From the NCBI GenBank assembly GCA_947040435.1, contig CAMRBL010000008.1, positions 1 through 44,704 of the forward strand: a stretch of 44,704 nt of DNA. Reading direction: 5' to 3'. This stretch comes from an uncultured Rikenellaceae bacterium (GTDB taxonomy: Bacteria > Bacteroidota > Bacteroidia > Bacteroidales > Rikenellaceae). The notes beneath the pieces are model-generated. The model worked only from the letters and a program-made list of their open reading frames with translations. It had not been told where the DNA came from and ran no database searches. The translations under genes were made by a program, and so were the position numbers. Below, in pieces: positions 1 to 7,866 of the stretch (position 1 is its first letter; each line of letters starts with the position of its first letter).

Positions 1-516
1 TGAGTATAGTCGAGGTCGACTGTGAAGAAGTTCGAGTTTGTCATCAAAGCTCATTTGGTTGTATATCTTCTCTACCTCTTCAGTTTGAACCTCTGTTCTC
101 ACAATTGGAATATCCTGAGCTATAAGCTCATTCATTCTGCCTTTTATCTGGTCAATATCGGTCTGTTCGATCTTGTCCAGTCCAACTACCTCACAGTAGA
201 AACCTCTTGATACGGCGTGTTTTACCCTTAGACTACCCTGTGGGTATAGGTCGTGTATTGCTTTGTTTAGGATAAAAAAAAGCGTTCTTTGATACGTTCT
301 CGCTCCTTCAATATGTGTCGTATCAAGAAATTTGATAGTCGCAGGTTTGAATAGACGATAGTTTAGCTCTTTGAATTGATTGTTTACATAGGCCATTATA
401 AATGGATAGTCGCTGTGTAGACCAAGTATGTTTAATATTTCATTCAGAGATGTGCCAGTGTTTACGTATATCTCGTTTTTAGTGTTCTCACAAATTACAG
501 TTATGGTATCGCTCAT
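1..516 (-). CDS. Nucleoside (uridine) kinase, Bacteroidota type, 5' part only
   Basis: An open frame of 172 codons runs from an ATG at 516 to the window edge with no stop, so the C-terminal part is missing. The protein begins MSDTITVICENTKNEI. Residues 1-60 look like a TGS-like beta-grasp segment. Around residues 83-140 there is a region like the second additional domain of threonyl-tRNA synthetase, with TTHIEGARTYQRTLFFILNK and then VKHAVSRGFYCEV. In Bacteroidota this N-terminal pair precedes a P-loop phosphoribulokinase/uridine kinase domain, which would lie outside the window; the Walker A motif is therefore not seen. Expected role: phosphorylation of uridine or cytidine in cytosolic pyrimidine salvage. 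A threonyl-tRNA-synthetase-like protein is the alternative, but the spacing and the HIEGARTY segment fit the kinase better. Confidence 0.72.
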   Translation of the reverse strand, partial: MSDTITVICENTKNEIYVNTGTSLNEILNILGLHSDYPFIMAYVNNQFKELNYRLFKPATIKFLDTTHIEGARTYQRTLFFILNKAIHDLYPQGSLRVKHAVSRGFYCEVVGLDKIEQTDIDQIKGRMNELIAQDIPIVRTEVQTEEVEKIYNQMSFDDKLELLHSRPRLYS

Positions 517-868
517 AATATTTTATTTACTATTGTAATACATTTATTAACAATTGTATGGTGCTCATGGTTATTGGAAAGCACTCATCAGTAAAGATAT
601 TACTTTTTTTATGTTTAATCACAAATATATTCAATAAAAAATATTTTTTTGCCGCTTTATGGTAAGCGTCTCCGTGATACTATCTTATGAACTGTATTAA
701 TTGTTTTTACCTTTATGTCAATACTTTACCGCTTATACTATTTGAATGACAACAAAGCCGAGTATCTCTAGAGGAGGCTCTGCTTGAGACGAGCTCCAAT
801 AGTGAGAACGATAAAATAAATGTATTAAATTATGTTAAATGAATGAATCACATTTACCCATATTTAGA
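517..868. other. Gene-free stretch between the kinase and the capG-like gene
   Basis: These 352 bases hold no convincing ORF or RNA gene. A -7-like box for the kinase lies at 622-629 on the minus strand (TATATTTG), without a clear -33 partner. A short imperfect hairpin (773-780 with 791-797) lies downstream of the capG-like gene in its direction of transcription, but no T-run follows, so I do not call it a terminator. The rest is AT-rich with no recognisable element. Confidence 0.5.
622..629 (-). promoter_or_regulatory. Possible -7 box for the nucleoside kinase
   Basis: Minus-strand TATATTTG fits TAnnTTTG, about 105 bases before the kinase ATG. No TTTG is seen at the -33 distance, so support is weak. 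Confidence 0.3.
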
Positions 869-2008
869 TTACTCACTCCAAACAACTCGTTTAACATAAT
901 CCACATACGATAAAATTATTCGAACAACTTTATCAGACACATTAGTCTTTGAATAATCATCTACAGGACGGAAGTTACGCTCCCTTCCTAAGCCAACAAC
1001 TTGCTGTTCTAATTGAACTAACCCCTGCAATACACGATCAGCATTCAAACCCACCATCATTACAGAAGTCTCCTCCATAGCCTCTGGACGCTCATGAGCC
1101 TCACGAAGATTTAAAGCCCTGAAATTAAGTACTGAACTCTCCTCGGAGATAGTTCCGCTATCAGACAAAACTGCGGTTGAATGTATCTGCAATGATAAAT
1201 AATCACTAAATCCTAGAGGAGCAATAAACTTAACAAGCTCATTAAATTTCACTCCATTCTTCTCAATAATTTTACGAGTACGTGGGTGTGTAGTAAATAT
1301 AATAGGGGTTTTATAACACTCTGCCACTCTATCTAACACCTCTACAAGATCAAGAATACTCTTCATAGATGAAAGATTCTCTTCTCTATGTACCGATACG
1401 ACGAAATATTCTCCTTTTATTAACTTCAACTCCTCATGTATAGTTGACTTCTCAATTTTAGACATATGAGAGTGAAGTACCTCACACATAGGGCTACCTG
1501 TTTTAATTATACGATCAGGACGCAACCCCTCCGCTAACAAATACTCCCGTGCTATATCACTATACGTTAAATTTATATCAGATGTATGGTCAACAATTTT
1601 GCGATTCGTCTCCTCTGGAACACGCTGATCAAAACATCTATTCCCCGCCTCCATATGAAATATTGGAATATGGCGTTTCTTTGCAGCAATTACACTAAGG
1701 CACGAATTAGTATCCCCCAACACTAAAAAAGCATCTGGATTCACCTCTTCTAAGATTGGGTCAATATTTATCAGAATCTGCCCTACCGTAGACATTGCAT
1801 TAACACCAGCCGCATTCAAAAAATAGTCTGGCTTACGTAATCCTAAATCCTCAAAAAATATCTCATTCAATTCATAGTCATAATTCTGCCCTGTATGAAC
1901 CAAAATATGATCTATCGCTTTTGAGGCATCTAACTTCTGCAACACACAAGACAATCGAATAATCTCAGGGCGTGTTCCAACTACTGTCAGTACTTTTAAC
2001 TTTTTCAT
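869..2008 (-). CDS. CapG/FnlC-like UDP-N-acetylglucosamine-type 2-epimerase
   Basis: 379 residues, full length for a non-hydrolysing UDP-HexNAc 2-epimerase. The N-terminus has VVGTRPEIIR, followed by HTGQNYDYELNEIFFEDLGL, LVLGDTNSCLSVIAAKKR, FHMEAGNRCFDQRVPEE and SVHREENL, the family's active-site and nucleotide-binding segments; the C-terminal half carries SDSGTISEESS for UDP binding. These strings resemble FnlC/CapG/WbjD more than WecB. That enzyme inverts C2 of UDP-6-deoxy-L-talosamine-type sugars to give UDP-N-acetyl-L-fucosamine. It is the last gene of a four-gene minus-strand cassette, 23 bases after the reductase. The pathway assignment rests on the neighbours; plain UDP-GlcNAc to UDP-ManNAc epimerisation is the alternative. 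Confidence 0.85.
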   Translation of the reverse strand: MKKLKVLTVVGTRPEIIRLSCVLQKLDASKAIDHILVHTGQNYDYELNEIFFEDLGLRKPDYFLNAAGVNAMSTVGQILINIDPILEEVNPDAFLVLGDTNSCLSVIAAKKRHIPIFHMEAGNRCFDQRVPEETNRKIVDHTSDINLTYSDIAREYLLAEGLRPDRIIKTGSPMCEVLHSHMSKIEKSTIHEELKLIKGEYFVVSVHREENLSSMKSILDLVEVLDRVAECYKTPIIFTTHPRTRKIIEKNGVKFNELVKFIAPLGFSDYLSLQIHSTAVLSDSGTISEESSVLNFRALNLREAHERPEAMEETSVMMVGLNADRVLQGLVQLEQQVVGLGRERNFRPVDDYSKTNVSDKVVRIILSYVDYVKRVVWSE

Positions 2009-2031
2009 TATACTTAATTTCTACTACTAGA

Positions 2032-2760
2032 TTAGATGTATGAGCGAAAGGTATTGAATAGGTTAATTTCGTTTATATCATTTAACTCAGGCGTAGCTCC
2101 TTGTTTAATATAAACTTCAGTAAAGTATTCAAATAAATTAAGAACTTCAGTGACACTCTTCTGAAAATCATAGGGGACATCAACTCTATTTACTCCACCA
2201 ATATTAAATCGGCTCGCTATGAATCTACACAGCGAGCCAACATATATAAGTTGCACTTTATTATCAACAATCACAGTTGGACGCTCTCCGTGAAGTAGCT
2301 TATGAGCAAACGTTGCAATAAATGTATTATGGTTCGGACGAGCAAACTCTCCAAATACATTGGGTATTATAAGCCCCGTAAACGAAGCACTATTCTCCTC
2401 AGCCCAACTCTCGAACAGTTCACGCCCTACCCTCTTAGATCCTCCATAAACACTATCAAGCGACTCTTGAGTCGAAGAGCTAAAAAGCACATGAGGAGAT
2501 ACACCTTCGCTACTCATTGCACAGATCAATTTCTCGACCAATTCAATATTTGTGTCATATACTACTTGAGGATTACGATGACGATTCACCGCTGCAAGAT
2601 GTACAATAATATCACATTGTTTAACAAATTCTCTAAGTTTCACGTCATCTTGAAAATAATTATTTTCAAATACGATCGGTTCAAATAAAGAATCTAACTC
2701 AATTAGATTGTACAAATGTGCACCAATAAACCCCGTTTGACCTGTAATCCCAACTTTCAC
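2032..2760 (-). CDS. CapF-type NAD(P)-dependent sugar-nucleotide reductase, SDR domain only
   Basis: 242 residues, extended short-chain dehydrogenase fold. The Rossmann motif is GITGQTGFIG near the N-terminus. SSSTQESLDSVYGGSKRVGRE supplies the catalytic Ser and YxxxK (YGGSK), and LIIPNVFGEFARPNHNTFIATF matches the substrate-binding part of CapF. From memory, S. aureus CapF is about 369 residues with an N-terminal reductase and a C-terminal cupin. This protein ends at NEINLFNTFRSYI, the position where CapF's SDR domain ends and its linker begins, so it is an SDR-only form. It follows the cupin gene by 6 bases and precedes the 2-epimerase. Expected role: reduction of a 4-keto-6-deoxy UDP-HexNAc intermediate in the cytosol. 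Confidence 0.8.
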   Translation of the reverse strand: MKVGITGQTGFIGAHLYNLIELDSLFEPIVFENNYFQDDVKLREFVKQCDIIVHLAAVNRHRNPQVVYDTNIELVEKLICAMSSEGVSPHVLFSSSTQESLDSVYGGSKRVGRELFESWAEENSASFTGLIIPNVFGEFARPNHNTFIATFAHKLLHGERPTVIVDNKVQLIYVGSLCRFIASRFNIGGVNRVDVPYDFQKSVTEVLNLFEYFTEVYIKQGATPELNDINEINLFNTFRSYI

Positions 2761-2766
2761 AGCGTA

Positions 2767-3201
2767 CTAACGATTAGACCAATCTACCCACATTGTGTTG
2801 TCATACCTCCAAGAGTCCTCGTAAGCCTCAGGTAATTTTTTACTAGAATATACCATAAGTGTTGAGTCATCAGTTGTAGCCTTAATACAATTTGCACGCC
2901 CCTCGGGAACACAAATGATCTTACTATCTCCTTCTGAGAGTTCAAAAATCTCAGGGACTAAATCTATCGATGGGTTATCCCAATCATCTGGCTCAACAAT
3001 AGCGATAGTAAATATACCTTTAACACAATAGAACCATTTTTTTTCAAATTTATGTCCATGCCAACCTCTAATGACACTTTTATCTGGGTGGCGAATAAAG
3101 TAAAAGCGTTCAACACCCTCAAAGTCAAAACTATTTAATGATGAGATACGACCTCTATGGTCGTTAAATATCTCTCCTTGGATTATTTTTGTTTCTGACA
3201 T
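2767..3201 (-). CDS. RmlC/WxcM-like cupin, probable sugar-nucleotide epimerase or isomerase
   Basis: 144 residues, a single cupin barrel. Key segments are NDHRGRISSLNSFDF, RFYFIRHPDKSVIRGWHGHK, WFYCVKGIFTIAIVE and ICVPEGRANCIKAT. The HGHK stretch sits where RmlC carries RGLHYQ and its catalytic His. Its start lies inside the 3' end of the capE-like gene (19-base overlap), so the two are translationally linked. It is followed by a CapF-type reductase that lacks a cupin domain, so I infer it does the C3-epimerisation normally done by CapF's own cupin. The sequence is unlike that C-terminal cupin and is closer to the free-standing sugar epimerases common in Bacteroidota polysaccharide loci. A 3,4-ketoisomerase role cannot be excluded. 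Confidence 0.72.
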   Translation of the reverse strand: MSETKIIQGEIFNDHRGRISSLNSFDFEGVERFYFIRHPDKSVIRGWHGHKFEKKWFYCVKGIFTIAIVEPDDWDNPSIDLVPEIFELSEGDSKIICVPEGRANCIKATTDDSTLMVYSSKKLPEAYEDSWRYDNTMWVDWSNR

Positions 3202-4211
3202 ACCTCTTTTTGTATTATTTCAAGTTTAAGTAATAATTTTTTCATCTGTTCAACATCTAACTGTGTTGTATTATGAGAGTGATAATCCTCCACCGAAGAG
3301 ATAGTATCATCTCCATCAGTAACGAATTTATTATAGTTCAGATCTCTAGTATCGCACGGGATACGATAATAATCACCCATATCAATAGACTTAGCCATCT
3401 CTTCACGAGTAACCAATGTCTCATATAGTTTTTCGCCGTGGCGAGTCCCTATCACTCTAACCTCAGTATCTACATTATAGACTTGTTTCAGTGCTTTAGT
3501 CAAAACATCAAGATTTACAGCAGGAGCTTTCTGCACAAACAGGTCACCATTTTTTCCATGATTCCATGCGTATAGAACCAAATCCACTGCGTCATCAAGT
3601 GTCATCATAAAACGAGTCATACTTGGATCTGTAACCGTGATATGTTGGCCAGATTTAATCTGTTTAATCCAAAGAGGAATAACCGACCCTCTAGTTGCCA
3701 TGACATTACCGTAACGAGTACAACATATCGTTGTCTGAGCATCACTACCCAAATGGCGTCCCTTTGCAACCGCAACCTTCTCCATCATAGCTTTTGATAT
3801 CCCCATTGCACATATAGGGTATGCAGCCTTATCTGTTGAGAGGACTACGACACTCTTTACTCCGAAACTAATTGCAGAATCTAAGACATTTTCAGTACCA
3901 ACTACATTTGTACGAACTGCTTGCATTGGGAAAAACTCACAAGATGGAACTTGTTTAAGAGCTGCCGCATGAAATACATAATCAACACCCGACATTGCTG
4001 TATCAACGGAGCGTTTATCACGAACATCCCCTATATAGAATTTCACTTTAGGATTTTGCAAAGCATGGCGCATATCATCTTGCTTCAGCTCGTCACGTGA
4101 AAAGATACGAACCTCTTTAATATCTGAATCAAGAAACCTTCTCAATACAGCATTTCCAAATGATCCAGTGCCCCCCGTAATCAACAATACCTTATCTTTA
4201 AAAATCGACAT
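3183..4211 (-). CDS. CapE-like UDP-N-acetylglucosamine 4,6-dehydratase/5-epimerase
   Basis: 342 residues. Rossmann motif LLITGGTGSFGNAVL is at residues 9-23, then GDVRDKRSV and HAAALKQVPSCEF. The active-site stretch STDKAAYPICAMGISK has Met in place of the usual SDR Tyr (MxxxK), a hallmark of the CapE/FlaA1 group, with KAMMEK following. CapE-type enzymes convert UDP-GlcNAc to UDP-2-acetamido-2,6-dideoxy-L-arabino-hexos-4-ulose, the entry step to UDP-L-FucNAc or UDP-L-QuiNAc. First gene of the cassette cupin-reductase-2-epimerase; it overlaps the cupin gene. Length is typical for the soluble CapE form, not the membrane-anchored CapD/WbpM form. Confidence 0.88.
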   Translation of the reverse strand: MSIFKDKVLLITGGTGSFGNAVLRRFLDSDIKEVRIFSRDELKQDDMRHALQNPKVKFYIGDVRDKRSVDTAMSGVDYVFHAAALKQVPSCEFFPMQAVRTNVVGTENVLDSAISFGVKSVVVLSTDKAAYPICAMGISKAMMEKVAVAKGRHLGSDAQTTICCTRYGNVMATRGSVIPLWIKQIKSGQHITVTDPSMTRFMMTLDDAVDLVLYAWNHGKNGDLFVQKAPAVNLDVLTKALKQVYNVDTEVRVIGTRHGEKLYETLVTREEMAKSIDMGDYYRIPCDTRDLNYNKFVTDGDDTISSVEDYHSHNTTQLDVEQMKKLLLKLEIIQKEVCQKQK

Positions 4212-4303
4212 AATTATATACTATTTGTAAAATTTTATGTTTTATATTTTTGTATATTAGATAAACCATACATAATATTAGAAATACAACACTTATTCCC
4301 ATA

Positions 4304-4311
4304 CAAATATA
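4304..4311 (-). promoter_or_regulatory. Possible -7 box for the capE-like gene
   Basis: TATATTTG on the minus strand fits TAnnTTTG, about 93 bases before the ATG at 4211. It lies after the nqr terminator in the direction of transcription, so the cassette has room for its own promoter. No clear -33 TTTG. Confidence 0.35.
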
Positions 4312-4477
4312 TGCATAATTATGTATAATTGCACTATTCGACATATTCCAGAGTCCTTAGATTTATATAATATGGAATATAAAATAACCATGTTCACGTT
4401 ACAAATATGTGCTAACGGCAGATACATGGAAGACTAAACGAGAGGAAATACCCTTGAATCACCCCACAAAAAAACAA

Positions 4478-4508
4478 GAAGGAAGTGCTGACAACCAGCA
4501 CTTCCTTC
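4478..4508 (-). terminator. Rho-independent terminator of the nqr operon
   Basis: A perfect 13-bp stem (4478-4490 with 4496-4508) with a 5-base loop. On the minus strand it is followed by C, TT, G and a run of seven T (plus-strand A-run 4468-4474). It lies 43 bases after the nqrF stop. Confidence 0.88.
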
Positions 4509-4551
4509 CCTATATATAGCTAATACTTAGCTCTAATTTTCAATCCGTATA

Positions 4552-5796
4552 CTAACCGAAATTGTCGTACATAACATTTTCAGAAGGTACTCCAAGATTA
4601 TCAAGCATTCTAGCAATTGCATCTGTCATCATAGGAGGTCCACATAAGTAGTACTCAACATCCTCAGGAGCATCATGTTTTTCAAGATAATTATCCAAAA
4701 TAACTTGATGTATAAATCCTACGTAACCATCCCAATTATCTTCAGGTTTTGGCTCAGAAAGCGCTATATTAAACTTGAAATTAGGGAATTCACTCTCAAT
4801 TTTTCTGAAGTGATCTTCATAGAATATCTCACGAGAACTACGTGCACCATACCAGAATGTAACTGGTTTATCAGTACGCTCTGTTTCAAATAGGTTGAAG
4901 ATATGTGAACGCATTGGAGCCATACCAGCACCACCACCAATAAACATCTTCTCATTAGGAGTATCTCTAACAAAGAACTCACCATAAGGGCCTGAAATAG
5001 TCACTTTATCTCCTGGTTTACGAGAGAAAATATATGACGAACAGATACCAGGATTAAGATTCATAAACGTACCCGCTGCTCTATCCCAAGGTGGAGTTGC
5101 GATACGAATATTCAACATAATGATATTTCCCTCTGCAGGGTGGTTAGCCATAGAGTATGCTCTATATGTTGGCTCAGGGTTATTAGTAATTAATCCCCAA
5201 AGCTTCATGCTATCCCAATCTTCACGATACTGATCTTCGATATTAAAATCGGTAAACTTGATCGCTTCATATTTAGGAATATCAATCTGTATATAACCTC
5301 CAGATTTGAAGTTTAATCTCTCCCCTTCAGGAAGTTTAACTACAAACTCCTTGATAAAAGTAGCAACATTACGGTTAGAAACAACATCACACTCCCATTT
5401 CTTAACACCAAGCACAGAGTCTTCAACATGAATCTTCATGCTCTCTTTGACCTTCACTTGGCAACCTAAACGCCACTTCTCTTTTTGTTGCTTACGAGTA
5501 AAGAAATTCACCTCAGTAGGAAGAATATCACCTCCACCCTCAAGCACCTGACATTTACACATACCGCAAGATCCACCACCACCACAAGCAGATGGCAAGA
5601 AGATACTATTATTACTTAGAGTTGTTAGAAGTGTATCCCCAGATTCTACCTTTAGAACCGTCATACCTCCGTTAATATCTATCTCAACCTCACCTGAACT
5701 CGTAAGTTTAGCTTTGGCGTATAGTAGCAGAGCAACAAGCGATAGTGTCACCACTAGGAAAGCTACAACTGCAATAATTATTGTCATTAAATCCAT
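4552..5796 (-). CDS. nqrF: Na+-NQR subunit F, NADH-oxidising flavoprotein
   Basis: 414 residues. One N-terminal membrane helix (about 4-27) is followed by a ferredoxin-like domain with Cys71, Cys77, Cys80 and Cys112 binding [2Fe-2S] (ACGGGGSCGMC, then RLGCQ). Next come an FAD domain with RAYSMAN and a ferredoxin-reductase NAD domain with FIGGGAGMAPMRSH and YYLCGPPMM. It takes electrons from NADH and passes them from FAD to the 2Fe-2S centre into the complex at the cytoplasmic membrane. Last gene of nqrABCDEF, 19 bases after nqrE. Length and order match Bacteroidales NqrF. Confidence 0.97.
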   Translation of the reverse strand: MDLMTIIIAVVAFLVVTLSLVALLLYAKAKLTSSGEVEIDINGGMTVLKVESGDTLLTTLSNNSIFLPSACGGGGSCGMCKCQVLEGGGDILPTEVNFFTRKQQKEKWRLGCQVKVKESMKIHVEDSVLGVKKWECDVVSNRNVATFIKEFVVKLPEGERLNFKSGGYIQIDIPKYEAIKFTDFNIEDQYREDWDSMKLWGLITNNPEPTYRAYSMANHPAEGNIIMLNIRIATPPWDRAAGTFMNLNPGICSSYIFSRKPGDKVTISGPYGEFFVRDTPNEKMFIGGGAGMAPMRSHIFNLFETERTDKPVTFWYGARSSREIFYEDHFRKIESEFPNFKFNIALSEPKPEDNWDGYVGFIHQVILDNYLEKHDAPEDVEYYLCGPPMMTDAIARMLDNLGVPSENVMYDNFG

Positions 5797-5815
5797 TTTT
5801 TTTAGCTCTTAAATA

Positions 5816-6433
5816 TTACAATTGAATACCAAGGAAAGTCATAAACGCAATACCCATAAGTCCGGTAATAATAAATGTAATACCGACACCTCTCAATGGA
5901 GCAGGGACATTTGAATATGAAATTTTTTCTCTAATTGCCGCCATCATAACGATAGCTAGCCACCAACCAATACCAGAACCAAATCCGAATGCAGTAGCCT
6001 CACCTATGTTAGCATATTGCGCCTCTTGCATAAATAGTGATCCTCCCATGATTGCACAGTTTACAGCAATAAGCGGAAGGAATATTCCTAATTGGTTATA
6101 AAGAGATGGACTAAACTTCTCAACCACCATCTCTACAAGTTGTACGAATGATGCAATAACCGCAATAAATACGATAAAGCTCAAATAACTGAGGTCAATC
6201 TTTGCAAAATCTTCCCCTAACCAGCTCAATGCACCTTTTGTTAACATGTACTCGTTAAGAAGGTAGTTCAGAGGAACAGTAACTGTCAATACGAAGATCA
6301 CAGCGATACCCAGCCCCATAGCCGTCTTCACACTTTTACTTACAGCGATATAAGAACACATACCGAAGAAGAAAGCGAAGACCATATTGTCGATAAATAT
6401 CGACCTAATAAATATACTTAAAATATTATCCAT
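5816..6433 (-). CDS. nqrE: Na+-NQR subunit E, integral membrane
   Basis: 205 residues with about six hydrophobic helices. Cys26 (FFFGMCSYIAVSK) and Cys126 (LIAVNCAIMGG) correspond to the paired Cys that, together with those of NqrD, hold the intramembrane Fe centre of NQR. The paralogous RnfA and NqrD share the NCxIMG motif; the operon position between nqrD and nqrF identifies this one. Role: electron transfer across the membrane linked to Na+ export. Gap to nqrD is 15 bases and to nqrF 19, so the genes are co-transcribed. Confidence 0.96.
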   Translation of the reverse strand: MDNILSIFIRSIFIDNMVFAFFFGMCSYIAVSKSVKTAMGLGIAVIFVLTVTVPLNYLLNEYMLTKGALSWLGEDFAKIDLSYLSFIVFIAVIASFVQLVEMVVEKFSPSLYNQLGIFLPLIAVNCAIMGGSLFMQEAQYANIGEATAFGFGSGIGWWLAIVMMAAIREKISYSNVPAPLRGVGITFIITGLMGIAFMTFLGIQL

Positions 6434-6448
6434 AATACTCTCTTTTTT

Positions 6449-7096
6449 CTATTTTTCAATAAGGTTCTTATTGAATGAACGTTGCACCCAAATAATAACA
6501 CCAATAATTACAAGTGCCATTGGAGGGAGTAACATCAAACCATTATTAGCATATCCCAAGTCATATAGTGCTTGAGGAATCACTTGGTATCCCCAAAGTG
6601 TTCCTGCACCTAGAAGCTCTCTAAAGAATGCAATAACAACTAAGATTAGACCATATCCGATACCATTACCGATACCATCAATAAATGAAGGCCAAGGTTT
6701 GTTCGCAAGAGCAAAAGCCTCTACACGACCCATGATTATACAGTTAGTTATAATAAGACCAACAAATACAGATAACTGCTTACTTACATCATATACGTAA
6801 GCCTTCAACACCTGATCCACTAAGATTACAAGAGCAGCAATTACTACAAGTTGTACGATAATACGAATACGAGAAGGTATTGTATTTCTCAACATTGACA
6901 TTAAAAGATTTGCAAATGCTGTAACCACAATCACCGATAGAGCCATTACGAATGCAGGTTTTAGTTTCGCTGTTACAGCAAGAGCTGAACAGATTCCCAA
7001 CATCTGCACTACGACAGGGTTATCCTGATTAAATGGACTAGTCAATAGTTTTAAATTCTTAGCCGAAAACATCGGCTCTTTTTCTTTATTACTCAT
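6449..7096 (-). CDS. nqrD: Na+-NQR subunit D, integral membrane
   Basis: 215 residues with about six helices. Cys36 (MLGICSALAVTAKLKPA) and Cys119 (GLIITNCIIMGR) are the counterparts of the Fe-binding Cys pair. The segment SFIDGIGNGIGYGLIL is typical of NqrD/RnfE. A short soluble N-terminus (about 28 residues) precedes the first helix. It pairs with NqrE in the membrane core. It starts 4 bases after the nqrC stop. Confidence 0.96.
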   Translation of the reverse strand: MSNKEKEPMFSAKNLKLLTSPFNQDNPVVVQMLGICSALAVTAKLKPAFVMALSVIVVTAFANLLMSMLRNTIPSRIRIIVQLVVIAALVILVDQVLKAYVYDVSKQLSVFVGLIITNCIIMGRVEAFALANKPWPSFIDGIGNGIGYGLILVVIAFFRELLGAGTLWGYQVIPQALYDLGYANNGLMLLPPMALVIIGVIIWVQRSFNKNLIEK

Positions 7097-7100
7097 AGCC

Positions 7101-7853
7101 TTAGTTGTTTATATTTTTATTTTCAGCTCTCTGCTCTAAGATAAATTTCTCATATCCATCTAAACACACCTGCAACATACTCTCGACACCACGACAAGTA
7201 ATTGTTCCACCTGTGATAGCATCAACAGCACTATCATTACCTTTAGAAGATCCTGCACCTTTTAGTATTGAGAATTTCACCTCGCTACCATCCCAATGAA
7301 CACGTTTATTTTTAAACGCATCTTCAAATACAGGAGTTGCGATTTCAGCTCCAAGACCAGGAGTTTCACTTTTGTGACCAAACACTACTCCAGATACCGT
7401 TGTCCAATCCTCTTTAAGAGATATATATCCCCAAACAGGACCCCAAAGACCTTTTCCCCATAATGGCAGAACATAAAGCATCTCACCTGTCTCTGATTTA
7501 CTAACGAAAATAGGTAGACTACGCTCTGCAACAGGCTTATCATACTCTGATTTCAGGTTAGTTAACAAAGCAAATGCATCAGCTCCAGGAACTTTTTCTC
7601 CTTTTACATTCACAGCATAACTGTCAGTAATAAACTCTTTATATTGATCGTTAATATATTTAGTTTTATCCACTGCATCATCTGCCCCTGCACCTTGTCC
7701 TACTGAGACAAGAATATCTGTTTTCTTCTCAATTATCACATTCGCCTCTTGTAGAGGTTGAAGAGATAAAGCTGCAATAGATAGCACTGAAGCAACTACG
7801 ACAACCATTATGATTGCATAGCTAATTATATATGTATTACTATTTTTATTCAT
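7101..7853 (-). CDS. nqrC: Na+-NQR subunit C, covalent-FMN protein
   Basis: 250 residues. One N-terminal helix (about 8-31) anchors a periplasmic FMN-binding domain. The domain has GYISL (142-146), the SETPGLGAEI signature (162-171) and DAITGGTITCRGV (211-223). Thr217 is the expected residue for phosphoester-linked FMN attached by ApbE. The motif reads TGGT where the textbook form is SGAT. NqrC passes electrons from the intramembrane Fe centre to NqrB. Spacing to nqrB is 13 bases. Length is near the family norm. Confidence 0.95.
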   Translation of the reverse strand: MNKNSNTYIISYAIIMVVVVASVLSIAALSLQPLQEANVIIEKKTDILVSVGQGAGADDAVDKTKYINDQYKEFITDSYAVNVKGEKVPGADAFALLTNLKSEYDKPVAERSLPIFVSKSETGEMLYVLPLWGKGLWGPVWGYISLKEDWTTVSGVVFGHKSETPGLGAEIATPVFEDAFKNKRVHWDGSEVKFSILKGAGSSKGNDSAVDAITGGTITCRGVESMLQVCLDGYEKFILEQRAENKNINN

Positions 7854-7866
7854 AACTTCACTCCTC

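Larger units (their letters stand above)
4212..4551. other. Gene-free stretch between the nqr operon and the sugar-nucleotide cassette
   Basis: These 340 bases hold a possible -7 box for the capE-like gene (4304-4311, minus) and the nqr terminator (4478-4508). The AT-rich part between them has no ORF or RNA I can recognise. Confidence 0.6.

Noticed and set aside
22..210. Plus-strand 62-residue ORF
   Set aside because: It lies opposite the nucleoside kinase frame, which is open to the window edge and has recognisable motifs.
773..797. Terminator after the capG-like gene
   Set aside because: The stem is short and bulged and no T-run follows on the minus strand.
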